From assembly GCF_000196115.1 (NCBI RefSeq), contig NC_005027.1, positions 3,286,001-3,350,000 on the forward strand: DNA of 64,000 bases. The letters are read 5' to 3'. The DNA is from Rhodopirellula baltica SH 1 (lineage in GTDB: Bacteria; Planctomycetota; Planctomycetia; Pirellulales; Pirellulaceae). How positions within the stretch are numbered: the stretch's first letter is position 1; each line of letters starts with the position of its first letter. The position numbers and the translations under genes are program-made. The notes beneath the pieces were generated by a model, which worked only from the letters and a program-made list of their open reading frames with translations, searched no databases and was not told the origin of the DNA. Positions 1 to 8,813 of the stretch are shown here, piece after piece.

Positions 1-1961
1 CTTGGCTGGACGCGAATGGCATTCTCGTAGGCTTTTGCAGCTTCCAAGTAATCGCCGCGTTGCTCGCTAAGCGATGCCCATGCCATGTGAGCGCCGGCTC
101 GGTCCGACGCCAACATCAACTCATCTTCGATCGCATCGATCGCCAAGTCGGCTTGCTTTTGCCGCGTACCAGAAAGCGTCTGATAGCCACCTGACGACAC
201 CAACGCCTTCGTCGCTTCGCTGCGAACCAACTGAGAAGAATCCTTCAACAGTGGCATCAAAATTTTCACGGCGTCCGATGGACTGCTTGCTCCCATCACT
301 CGCGCCGCCGTCGCCCGAAGAATCGGATGCTCACTCGGATCCTTCAAAACTGTTTTCGCGGCGGAGATCGCTTCTCGGCCTCGACCGTTCTGCAGAAGCT
401 CATCCAGCGTTGTCGCACGTGCCAGCACAGGAGCGATCTCAGGAGGTTGTGTCACGTACCGCAGTGCTTTTGAAACGATGCCTGAATCGCCCGTTCGCAG
501 TCCCGCCAGGATCTCGCCATAGTGTGCCGGAGTCTGGCGGTTGTCGCCATACCACTTCTCACAAGCTTCATCGCACCACTGATCGGTTTTCGAGATTGCG
601 TCGGCGACTTCTTCATCGCCTTCCGAAGCAGCCAATAGCCAATCCTGGTACAGCGTCAGCGATTCTCGTTTGTCTGCGGAGATGCTTTCGAGCTGATCCT
701 TTACATGGCAACTGCTGCATGCGTTCGGCGTCCCGATGGAAACGGATAGATCCGGCCGGGGAACTCGCAAGCTATGGTCGCGGCGTGGATCAACTTCCAT
801 GTACGTCGTGTGAGGCATGTGGCAATTGACGCACTTCGCACCCTCGGAACCAACCGCGTGATGATGATGAGATGGAACGTCATACTTTCCTGCGGCGTGC
901 TGGTGGCAAGACGTACAAGTTTCATTGCCAGGATGCTTCAATTCCAACGAGTGCGGGTCATGACAGTCCGTGCATCGGATTCCCTTGTGAAACATCTTGC
1001 TCTGCACAAACGATCCATAGACATAAACTTCGTCTTTGATCTGCCCGTCATCGTGGTAAGTATCACCGCGAAGCAATTCCAAGTTGAAGTGACTGCAGAA
1101 CGGATCGCCCGCCTGGTAGTCCGCATCCATCACACTCCTGCGACTGTGACACGGCGCGCACGCTTCCAATTGGCCGGTAGCGTCCTCGCCCTTTAATTGA
1201 GCAAGCCCGTAGCCATGGTGCCGATCCCAAAAAAGCGAGTTCCCACGAGCCATCTCGATGTGCAAACTTGCGGGACCGTGACAAGCTTCGCAACTAACGT
1301 CGATCTCTGAAAACGTTGTGTGGTAGGTCAGCGTTTCGACATCGTGGTTCGTCTTCAAGTTGGTCGAGTGACAATCCGCGCACATGGTTTGCCAACGCTG
1401 AGCCACACCGGTCCAGTGCAATGGGTCGTCGGGTTCAAGCTTCTCAGGCACATCCGGCGGACGCAAATAGAACCACTCTTCGCGCTGGGTATCCCAACTG
1501 ATTCTCAAGACTTGCAAACGCCCGATCTCATCCTCGCTCGCCTCCGGATCGCGATCAAACTCGACCATGTATTGCTGCAGCGGGTCGACTCCGAACACAT
1601 ACTTCACCTCGAAATCCTGCATCTCACCATCGGGGCCTTCGGTATGGACCATGAACCGGCCGCCGTCTCGAAACAGTCGGTTCTGCAATCCGTCATGCTC
1701 GAAGACGACATCGTTGAAATTGCCGATGACGCTTTCGTCAGTCGCCACATCCATGGCCAAATCATGGTGAGAACCTTTGAAGGCCAATGATTCGGTTTGG
1801 TGGCACTCAACGCAGGCATCTCGCCCGACATAAGTCGCAACCGCAGTTTTAGGCAGACCGGTGAAATAGTCCGCGGCAACAACGCCCGTGATCAACACGA
1901 CCAGAGAGACGAAGACCAGCGTCAACGGTCGCTTGAGTTGATTTCGAAGGGCGAGAAGCAT
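1..1961 (-). CDS. Octahaem c-type cytochrome with HEAT/TPR-like C-terminus (partial)
   Basis: The minus-strand frame is open from 1961 to the left edge, so the C-terminus is missing. It starts MLLALRNQLKR and has one hydrophobic segment (about residues 11-27), which could be an uncleaved anchor or a signal peptide. I read eight CXXCH haem c motifs in order: CVECH, CADCH, CEACH, CAPCH, CTDCH, CTSCH, CVNCH and CSSCH, between about 1825 and 680. After the last haem come alpha-helical HEAT-like stretches and then a TPR-like stretch (AWASLSEQRGDYLEAAKAY). This resembles the cytochrome c554 or doubled-CXXCH families that planctomycetes fuse to TPRs. It is probably periplasmic and involved in electron transfer; the substrate is unknown. 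It lies 81 bases after the preceding exported-protein gene, so it could be the last gene of that operon. Confidence 0.85.
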   Translation of the reverse strand, partial: MLLALRNQLKRPLTLVFVSLVVLITGVVAADYFTGLPKTAVATYVGRDACVECHQTESLAFKGSHHDLAMDVATDESVIGNFNDVVFEHDGLQNRLFRDGGRFMVHTEGPDGEMQDFEVKYVFGVDPLQQYMVEFDRDPEASEDEIGRLQVLRISWDTQREEWFYLRPPDVPEKLEPDDPLHWTGVAQRWQTMCADCHSTNLKTNHDVETLTYHTTFSEIDVSCEACHGPASLHIEMARGNSLFWDRHHGYGLAQLKGEDATGQLEACAPCHSRRSVMDADYQAGDPFCSHFNLELLRGDTYHDDGQIKDEVYVYGSFVQSKMFHKGIRCTDCHDPHSLELKHPGNETCTSCHQHAAGKYDVPSHHHHAVGSEGAKCVNCHMPHTTYMEVDPRRDHSLRVPRPDLSVSIGTPNACSSCHVKDQLESISADKRESLTLYQDWLLAASEGDEEVADAISKTDQWCDEACEKWYGDNRQTPAHYGEILAGLRTGDSGIVSKALRYVTQPPEIAPVLARATTLDELLQNGRGREAISAAKTVLKDPSEHPILRATAARVMGASSPSDAVKILMPLLKDSSQLVRSEATKALVSSGGYQTLSGTRQKQADLAIDAIEDELMLASDRAGAHMAWASLSEQRGDYLEAAKAYENAIRVQP

Positions 1962-2042
1962 GAAGAGAAAACGGGAAAGGAAGGGGAGGACGGGTCAGCA
2001 ACCGACGGCGATCCGGTCCAAGTTGAGGCGGGACCTTCGAGT

Positions 2043-2666
2043 TTACTCGCTGGAAGCGTTCAGACCACTCTGCATCAGCTGAACCGCACGTAGCCGCATC
2101 TGATAAACAAGCGTCTCAACCGGAAGCATGTCTGCACGGGGCTTCACCAAATCGTCGCTACCAATGATTCGCGGGACGCGATTTGTTTTTGAAAACGGAC
2201 TCGTCTTCTCCAGTCTTCGTGCCGTCGCCAACAATTGTTCAGCCAATCGGAAGGACTCTGCTGGTCCAGGCAATCGCTTGGAGGCAGTTTCGCCAGATTC
2301 TGAACCGGCGGCCCTCCCACTGACAGCATCGCCGAGAGGATCAATCTGAGAGTCCAAGACGGATCCATCCAGTACGCTGCCACGTTTTCGTATGACGCTC
2401 AGCACGTCGTCCAACATGCCATCGCCAGTTGGATTGAGCGGATCACCCTCAAGTGCTTTCTGAATCTTTTCCTCCGCTTCGTCCGCGGGTGTACCGTTGG
2501 GCGTCTCAACCGTCGGCAACTCCAATTCCTTCCAATCGTCCGTGGGCGGCTGAGCGATCACCGTCGTTGATATCGACATCAACATCACGGCGAGCGTCAT
2601 TCTGCCGCCAAACCACCGATTTTTCTTCTCAAAGTGATCCATGGGTCCATCCGTTGGGAGTGTCAT
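2043..2666 (-). CDS. Small exported protein of unknown function, last of GTPase/ExbB overlap group
   Basis: 207 residues. A basic N-terminus (DHFEKKNRWFGGR) is followed by a hydrophobic core (MTLAVMLMSISTTVIA), which looks like a Sec signal peptide. The mature part is polar and probably helical, with no recognised domain; residues 140-207 contain AEQLLATARRLEKTS and VYQMRLRAVQLMQSG. The start at 2666 gives an ATGA overlap with the ExbB-like gene; an alternative start (MDHFEK) lies eight codons later. Translational coupling to the channel gene suggests a periplasmic partner or substrate of that channel, but this is inference only. Confidence 0.75.
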   Translation of the reverse strand: MTLPTDGPMDHFEKKNRWFGGRMTLAVMLMSISTTVIAQPPTDDWKELELPTVETPNGTPADEAEEKIQKALEGDPLNPTGDGMLDDVLSVIRKRGSVLDGSVLDSQIDPLGDAVSGRAAGSESGETASKRLPGPAESFRLAEQLLATARRLEKTSPFSKTNRVPRIIGSDDLVKPRADMLPVETLVYQMRLRAVQLMQSGLNASSE

Positions 2667-3493
2667 CGGGTTCCATCTTGTTCAGGACGCGGTGCTTTGC
2701 GGCCGGGCATTTGAGCCGGTGGCACAGCAACGATTCTTCCGCCGCCAGGCGTACTCGCCGAAACCAATCGAGATGTTGCGGCCGCTCTTCGGCGAAGCGG
2801 AGCCAAAGCTCGATCCGCGTGCATTGTGACATCAGACAACAATGCGTCCACTCGATTTCGCAAAACACCCGATGCGGCAAGAGCCGGAATTGCGACCAGC
2901 AATCCACCAACCGTCGTGACCAGCGCCTGGTAAATACCCTCCGCCAAGTCACCAGCACCGGCGACACCACGTGTCGCCGCGACTTGACGAAATGCGAAGA
3001 TCATTCCCGTCACGGTTCCGAGCAACCCGACCATCGGTGCCAAATTCGCAATCATCGCCAAGTAGTCGATTCGCCGAAGCATCCGAGACGATTGGTCGAC
3101 CAATGCGTCCTCGACTGACTTTTCGACTTCCGGCCATCCGTACTCTCGATGATTCAATCCAACCGCAATGATCCCCGCCAGAACGCTGGGTTTCTGACGC
3201 AGCAACGTCTCAGCTTCCGCGACGCGAGAAGACTGCAAGGCAGCTGCCACTTCTTCGCTCAGCTTATCAGGAACCACATCTTGACAACGAAGCGCCAACG
3301 ATTGATCGACCACCAAGTAAACCGCCGCGATACTGAATGACAACAGTACAAACAGGATCATCAACCCAGGAATCCCACCGCTGGTCACGATCGACCATAT
3401 CGACTCCGGTTTCCCGGCTGGGACTTCTCCTTGAGAGAGCATCTGCGCCCATAGCATGTTGTTAGCAAGATCCGGCAGCTTGTTTCCAATCAT
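2663..3493 (-). CDS. MotA/TolQ/ExbB-family proton channel protein
   Basis: 276 residues. There are three predicted membrane segments at about 41-62, 145-168 and 188-212. The pattern around segments two and three (ANLAPMVGLLGTVTGMI, then ALVTTVGGLLVAIPAL) is the MotA/TolQ/ExbB signature. A cytoplasmic helical loop (70-140) separates the first two segments, and the C-terminal tail is basic and proline-rich. Family members form the proton-conducting stator that energises outer-membrane or flagellar machines, normally with an ExbD/TolR partner. No ExbD-like gene is present in this window. The gene overlaps both neighbours by four bases (ATGA), so it is probably co-translated with the GTPases upstream and the exported protein downstream. 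Confidence 0.9.
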   Translation of the reverse strand: MIGNKLPDLANNMLWAQMLSQGEVPAGKPESIWSIVTSGGIPGLMILFVLLSFSIAAVYLVVDQSLALRCQDVVPDKLSEEVAAALQSSRVAEAETLLRQKPSVLAGIIAVGLNHREYGWPEVEKSVEDALVDQSSRMLRRIDYLAMIANLAPMVGLLGTVTGMIFAFRQVAATRGVAGAGDLAEGIYQALVTTVGGLLVAIPALAASGVLRNRVDALLSDVTMHADRALAPLRRRAAATSRLVSASTPGGGRIVAVPPAQMPGRKAPRPEQDGTR

Positions 3494-5310
3494 CGTTCTC
3501 CATCCACTGCTCGGCCAACCGACAACAAAAACTCCGCATCGGCGAGCAATGGATCACTCCACGCCAAACGCAGCACACCGTCACGCTGCAATCTCTGAAT
3601 CAATTGCTCGTGTTCTTCTCGCAAACGAATTTCGATGCGATCAACTCGCGCCTTCGCTTGAACCCACGAAAGCACCAGCATCGAAAAGATCGCCACAGGC
3701 AAAACAGACAAGAGCAAGCTGGTCAGCATCATCGACACATCGGGACGCGGAAACTTGCCTAAATCTCCTGCGACGCCTTCGGCTTGCAACACGTCTCGCA
3801 TCGTCGAATAACTTGCGTCGAAGTAGCCTCTGTACAGTGCCACGAGTGGCCCGGTCATCAACAGCCAAAACAGCAGTGTTCCAGCGAGCCCCGCCACATT
3901 GGCGAACCAAGTCGTCGCGGAACCTTGGCTGATCGCGGTATCAAACGACTTCTGCGATGACTCCTGCAAAGTTTCGATCCCCGCCAAGGATGCAACCGGT
4001 GCGTCGGGCGAAGACTCGATCTCCGTTTCGATCGTTCCATGGCGGAGTTTGTTCAGCTCAGCCCGAAAACGTCTTGCCATCGGCCCCAATCGATCCGCCA
4101 CCGAGGCCGCTGTTCGTTGTCGCAATCCGGTCCGCAAATCCATGTCAGCGGCTCGTTGATCACTCACGTTTCGAGCCCCCGCGTAAACGGCACCGATCAA
4201 CGAAGGCAACGACCCCGACAATGACAACAACACACGATCCCACGCACCGTGAGTCAAATTCAGCAATGACAACAGCGTTCGATAAGGAAACCAAATCGCG
4301 GCAGTGTCAGCCATCAGCGAAAGACGCAGCCGACTGCGAATCGCGGCTCGTAGTGGCGTCGTTCCACCGAGCAACGTTCCCGCCACTTCGGAAGGCAAAC
4401 GCGTCGCTTCCGCATTCAGTCGATCAACGGCATTGGTTAATTCTGGCAACTGAGTTTGCAACACAGAGGCTACCGCTGCGGAGAAACGTGCATCCAAAGC
4501 GGACAGCCGAGTGCTCCGACGTTGGTCACCGCCGCCCGATTCGCAGATGGCTTCTTCAATTCGGCGTCCCAAGGTCTCAGCCAGTTGGATGCCGATTTCA
4601 TCTTCACCACGAGCGTCGATTTCAAAATCGCTGACAATCACCGCGGGAGCAATCTGGCTCTGTGGTGCCGTCGATCGCAAACGTGCAACCAAAGCCTCGA
4701 CGTCGGCATCCAACGAATCATCATTGACGTCGGCCATGTTCACGACGGGAATGACGACGGTGCCTTCGGAGGCGGCTGCCAACCCCGATACACGCTGGCT
4801 TCGCAATTGATCGCGTCGAATGACCATCACCAAGACAGACGCGGTCGACAACGCTCGCTCAGCCACTCCCGCGATCGCCCGTCGATCATCGGTTGCGCCC
4901 GGAGCGTCGACCAGCAAGTAAGGCGAACCGATCGATCGCATTTTGCCGGCGTCGCACGCCAGAAAACGTTCGTGGCGAGCATCCAAGTCAGCAGGCGGTT
5001 TCGGTCCGATCCAAGTCAGTTTTTCAGTCGCTTCGTCAAGCGAGTTGCCGCTTCGAATCGCATCGACCGGACCGCCTCGAATCATTTGGCGAACCAACCA
5101 TGACTTGCCCTGTCCGGTTGCTCCCACGACGGCGACGACGACCGAATTGGATGCTCGGTCGGTCAAAATCATTTCGCGAGCTTCCGCATGATCGCGGCAG
5201 AGTTCGCCAATCTCACGCCCAGTTTGGCTGTTGCCCAGCACCCGGTCCGCGGCGTGGTGAACACGCTGCAAAAAACGATCACCCGAGTCATCCATCACAA
5301 TTGCGTTCAT
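3490..5310 (-). CDS. Membrane-associated P-loop GTPase (TRAFAC, Era/dynamin-like)
   Basis: 606 residues. The G1 P-loop GATGQGKS is at about 63-70, a G3-like DAPG follows in LLVDAPGATDD, and a G4-like NMAD occurs in VVNMADVNDD. This supports a guanine-nucleotide-binding P-loop domain at the N-terminus. The C-terminal half has two hydrophobic segments (around WFANVAGLAGTLLFWLLM and MMLTSLLLSVLPVAIFSML) and then a charged helix (IEIRLREEHEQLIQRLQ). The layout of N-terminal GTPase, helical middle and C-terminal membrane hairpin resembles bacterial dynamin-like or YcjX-type proteins, but I cannot assign a named family. The gene overlaps both neighbours by four bases. Confidence 0.8.
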   Translation of the reverse strand: MNAIVMDDSGDRFLQRVHHAADRVLGNSQTGREIGELCRDHAEAREMILTDRASNSVVVAVVGATGQGKSWLVRQMIRGGPVDAIRSGNSLDEATEKLTWIGPKPPADLDARHERFLACDAGKMRSIGSPYLLVDAPGATDDRRAIAGVAERALSTASVLVMVIRRDQLRSQRVSGLAAASEGTVVIPVVNMADVNDDSLDADVEALVARLRSTAPQSQIAPAVIVSDFEIDARGEDEIGIQLAETLGRRIEEAICESGGGDQRRSTRLSALDARFSAAVASVLQTQLPELTNAVDRLNAEATRLPSEVAGTLLGGTTPLRAAIRSRLRLSLMADTAAIWFPYRTLLSLLNLTHGAWDRVLLSLSGSLPSLIGAVYAGARNVSDQRAADMDLRTGLRQRTAASVADRLGPMARRFRAELNKLRHGTIETEIESSPDAPVASLAGIETLQESSQKSFDTAISQGSATTWFANVAGLAGTLLFWLLMTGPLVALYRGYFDASYSTMRDVLQAEGVAGDLGKFPRPDVSMMLTSLLLSVLPVAIFSMLVLSWVQAKARVDRIEIRLREEHEQLIQRLQRDGVLRLAWSDPLLADAEFLLSVGRAVDGER

Positions 5311-7502
5311 CGCAGGACTCCTGATTCAGCAGGTGAGCCACCGGCCCGTTTGCTCGCTCCGGTTGGCCGAGGTAACAACCGTTTCAGTTCAGCAATGAAC
5401 TCATCCCGAACCCGATACAGCGACACCATTCTTTCAGGAGGTTCGCCACTGGCAATTCGCGATGGCGGCAAGGTGACGTCCACATTGCCCACTCGTACGT
5501 CCATCGGTGGATCTGGCCGAGCCACACCGAGCTCATCACACAGCACCGCCAAAAAATCAGCGAGTTGTTGACGTGCGGCCTGTTGGCTGACGTCTTGCGT
5601 TCCCCGATTAGCTGCCCACATCGTCGACATGATCGTCAGCCCCGCAGCAGCCAGCATCTCTGGAATCGATGCGGCCAGAATTGCATTGGCACCTAGATCA
5701 ACAGGAATCATCAGCACCGCACCAAAGGTTGCAAAGAGTGCCGCGAGTGGAGTCAGTCCCGTCGCGATCTTTCGATGCACAGGCACTTCGGACCACATTT
5801 GCCGAACAGCGGTATCCAAACGTCGCGGATCCAACGTCGTAAAATCATCTTGTTCGAATCGCAAGACCGCTCGCTCGACCGGTTCACGGAATGCCGAAAC
5901 ACCGTCCTCCGACGCTGACGTGTGATCCGAAGTCTCGGCAAGATGTGTCAAAACCGTCGTTCCACCATGGCGTTCAATCTCGTTGATCAAACCGGTTGGC
6001 TCAATCAGCCCACCATATTCACCACTTCGGAATCGCCCTTTGATATCATCGGCGGCGCGGCGTGACACGGCCGTCGGCGTTAGATTGCGAATGAAGTCAC
6101 CCGCCCCTCCGACGACGCGTCGCAGCGTCGCGTTCAGGCGAACTCCCCAGCGAGCGTACCAAGGTGCGGTCGCCGCGAACGATTCACTGAGCTGGCGAAT
6201 AATGCGTTCGCTCTGATGCAAGCGCAGCTCAATCACCTCGCCGCCAATTTTTCGATGAGCGAAATATTCCAACGCCGAATCCAGCAACACCTGTTGGCAC
6301 TGACGCGTTTTCTCAAACGACTGATCCGCATCCCGCCGAATCGACTCCAGGCCCTGGTTCCAAACCGCATCTTCTAAGTTGATTCGAAGGGCTTGATGCA
6401 ATTGCGAAAACAGAACTCCGCGGTCCAGCTTGGACGGCAACGCCTGCAACAATCGATCCTCATCAATCGCCGCGGGTGGATTGCTATCAGGATCTTCGCT
6501 AACGGAAAAGAACACCGGCAATGGATCGGGATCGTCTTCTCGCTGAAGGTCTGATTCCTGCGCAGAGATTGCATCGCGTTGCGGATGCTGACCACCAAAC
6601 GCCGGGATGAAAGGGCGGCTCGAAGGAACATCAAAGTCGTAAGCGGCATAGAGCGTTCCGACACCATATTTTTGAACCAAAGGTGCAAACGTTTCGTGCA
6701 CTTGGTCCGGTGTTTGCCGCGGACGCACCTTGTTGACCGCCAACATTCGAGGCACACCTGGCATTAAATCGGAAGCAATGCGAAGCAAATCCGCCAGTGT
6801 CGTGTCGCGAGATGATTCAGCGCCGGTCACGATCAAGAACGCGGAACACAACGTCGCCGCGCGGCCCAACAATTCGCGACGTTGTTCAGGTGATCCCAAC
6901 CCAAACTCTTCATCCGAAACGATGTCAGGACAATCCAGCAAACCAACGCCAACTTCGTCGAGCCCGGGATCGGTGCCCAACAACGGCACGGACAACAACG
7001 ATGCATCGCCGTCTCGATTGTTGTACTGCTCTGCCGCGATATCAGGATCGAGAGACAACTCCTCGGGCGCGTTGCCCAGCGAATCACCGATTCGCGTGAT
7101 CAGAAGACTCCATAGCTCCACGTCCGAGCGCCAACTCTGTGGCAACCACAAGACAAATCGATGCGTCCCATGCCGGTTGCTCGTTCCTCGTAGCGTTCGG
7201 CGTTGGCCGGCTTCCGATAGAAACGAACTGACCAGGCTCGTCTTCCCGCTATTCAGCATTCCGGAAACAGCGATCGTGGGTCGATCGATCAATTTGGAAG
7301 CGGTGTGAAGTCGTCGCCCCGCCGCCAAGGTGGCCTGCGATTGTGCCGTTTCAATCCGCCGCAACGCAGTCAGATAGCTCTCGCGACCTTCACTGGGCGC
7401 AATTCGCGAAACCGCTGCCCGTCGATCATCGTCTTCCAACAAAGACAGCAACGCCGGCCAATCCACCGACGAGTCTTTTGTGGAACGTCGCAATGGAAAC
7501 AT
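5307..7502 (-). CDS. Large P-loop GTPase with C-terminal membrane segments (dynamin-like), first gene of overlap operon
   Basis: 731 residues. The P-loop GMLNSGKT is at about 81-88. A G3-type stretch (GLLDCPDIVSDEE) has DCPD instead of DxxG, and a possible G4 is VNKVRPRQ (NKxR rather than NKxD). The changed G3 and G4 suggest altered nucleotide handling or an inactive enzyme. A long helical middle follows (SFEKTRQCQQVLLDSALEYF). Near 595-640 there are hydrophobic segments (LTPLAALFATFGAVLMI and ILAASIPEMLAAAGLTIM). The downstream GTPase overlaps by four bases. Paired GTPases recall the two-subunit bacterial dynamins, but the similarity is architectural only. The start at 7502 has no clear Shine-Dalgarno; the 78-base gap to galE could hold its promoter. 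Confidence 0.8.
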   Translation of the reverse strand: MFPLRRSTKDSSVDWPALLSLLEDDDRRAAVSRIAPSEGRESYLTALRRIETAQSQATLAAGRRLHTASKLIDRPTIAVSGMLNSGKTSLVSSFLSEAGQRRTLRGTSNRHGTHRFVLWLPQSWRSDVELWSLLITRIGDSLGNAPEELSLDPDIAAEQYNNRDGDASLLSVPLLGTDPGLDEVGVGLLDCPDIVSDEEFGLGSPEQRRELLGRAATLCSAFLIVTGAESSRDTTLADLLRIASDLMPGVPRMLAVNKVRPRQTPDQVHETFAPLVQKYGVGTLYAAYDFDVPSSRPFIPAFGGQHPQRDAISAQESDLQREDDPDPLPVFFSVSEDPDSNPPAAIDEDRLLQALPSKLDRGVLFSQLHQALRINLEDAVWNQGLESIRRDADQSFEKTRQCQQVLLDSALEYFAHRKIGGEVIELRLHQSERIIRQLSESFAATAPWYARWGVRLNATLRRVVGGAGDFIRNLTPTAVSRRAADDIKGRFRSGEYGGLIEPTGLINEIERHGGTTVLTHLAETSDHTSASEDGVSAFREPVERAVLRFEQDDFTTLDPRRLDTAVRQMWSEVPVHRKIATGLTPLAALFATFGAVLMIPVDLGANAILAASIPEMLAAAGLTIMSTMWAANRGTQDVSQQAARQQLADFLAVLCDELGVARPDPPMDVRVGNVDVTLPPSRIASGEPPERMVSLYRVRDEFIAELKRLLPRPTGASKRAGGSPAESGVLR

Positions 7503-7580
7503 GAACGATTCGACGCCAACGACTTAGCAATGAAACTGAACTTGGCGAACCGAACCCGCCGTGACCTCTATCATCATGAT

Positions 7581-8699
7581 TCAATTCGACGACGACAACC
7601 AGTCGGAGGAGATCACAGGGCAAACTCGCCCCTCCGATTGGTACGTACTGCGACGGAATCGGGTTGCCGTGAAAACTCGATCCTGACCGCGGTTCGATGG
7701 CGAAAGCGGTCGCTCAAACGGTGTCGTAACCTGGGGGTGCGTTTGGTGCCAATTCCATGCTGTCTTCACGATGTCTTGGATGTCAGTGTAACGAGGCTTC
7801 CACCCTAGAACTTCTCCCGCCAACTTCGCATCGGCAATCAACTCCGCCGGATCGCCAGGACGTCGCTCGCCCATGACTTCAGGAATGGGGTGCCCAGTCA
7901 CTGCACGACACGCATCCACAATCTCGCGGACGCTCGTTCCTCTGCCGGTGCCGAGATTGACTTGGATGCCTTCGCCCGGTTTCAGTCGATCGAGAGCTCG
8001 CAAGTGAGCATCGCCCAAATCATCGACGTGGATGTAATCGCGAATGCAAGTTCCGTCTGGCGTGGGGTAATCGTCGCCGAAGATCGAGATCGACTCACGC
8101 TGCCCCAAAGCAACCTGCAAGACAATGGGAATCAAATGCGACTCAGGGTCATGATGCTCGCCAATCGTTCCATCGGGTCGAGCACCGGCCGCGTTGAAGT
8201 ATCGCAGTGCCGCATAGGCGAAACCGTATGCGTGGGCGTAGTCCGCCAACGCTTTCTCGATGACCAACTTGGAAAATCCGTAGGGGTTGATCGGATTTTG
8301 TGGAGTCGTCTCGGGAATCGGCACGGTATCCGGTTGCCCGTACGTTGCCGTGGTGCTGCTGAACACAATCTTCTTGACGTCCGCCGCACGCATCGCTTCC
8401 AGCAATGACAACGTAGCGACGACATTGTTTTGGTAGTAGATCGCAGGATCACGAACGGACTCACCAACTTCCGCGAAGGCGGCGAAGTGCATCACCGCAT
8501 CGATCGAGTGCTCTTTTAACAGCGATGTCAGTTTCGCCTGATCGTTCAGGTCGCCCTCAACCAGCAAACCTTCCGGAACCGATTTGGCATGTCCGCGCGA
8601 CAGATTGTCGAACACGACGACTTCGTGACCAGCGTCGAGCAACAATGCGACCGCGTGCGATCCGATGTACCCGGCACCGCCGACGACAAAAACTTTCAT
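7581..8699 (-). CDS. galE: UDP-glucose 4-epimerase
   Basis: Interconverts UDP-glucose and UDP-galactose (Leloir pathway, precursor supply for polysaccharides) in the cytoplasm. The start chosen is MKVFVVGGAGYIGSHAV, which puts the Rossmann GGAGYIGS at residues 7-14. The open frame continues upstream, but that extension is not family-like. SSTTATYG and YGFSK give the catalytic Ser and the YxxxK pair, and FNAAGA and HVDDL are typical of the family. At 372 residues it is about 40 longer than usual, because the frame continues past the normal end (WNWHQTHP) into a polar, Arg/Ser-rich tail. It is divergent from the recombinase gene, with a perfect inverted repeat between them. Confidence 0.95.
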   Translation of the reverse strand: MKVFVVGGAGYIGSHAVALLLDAGHEVVVFDNLSRGHAKSVPEGLLVEGDLNDQAKLTSLLKEHSIDAVMHFAAFAEVGESVRDPAIYYQNNVVATLSLLEAMRAADVKKIVFSSTTATYGQPDTVPIPETTPQNPINPYGFSKLVIEKALADYAHAYGFAYAALRYFNAAGARPDGTIGEHHDPESHLIPIVLQVALGQRESISIFGDDYPTPDGTCIRDYIHVDDLGDAHLRALDRLKPGEGIQVNLGTGRGTSVREIVDACRAVTGHPIPEVMGERRPGDPAELIADAKLAGEVLGWKPRYTDIQDIVKTAWNWHQTHPQVTTPFERPLSPSNRGQDRVFTATRFRRSTYQSEGRVCPVISSDWLSSSN

Positions 8700-8813
8700 G
8701 GAAGAATCTTGAAAAGGAGATGGTTCGAGAAAAATTGACATTGGCGGCGACGAGCCATCAAGACGATAACTCATTGGAATCGATCCAATGAAGAGCACAT
8801 ATGTAGTGCGTCC

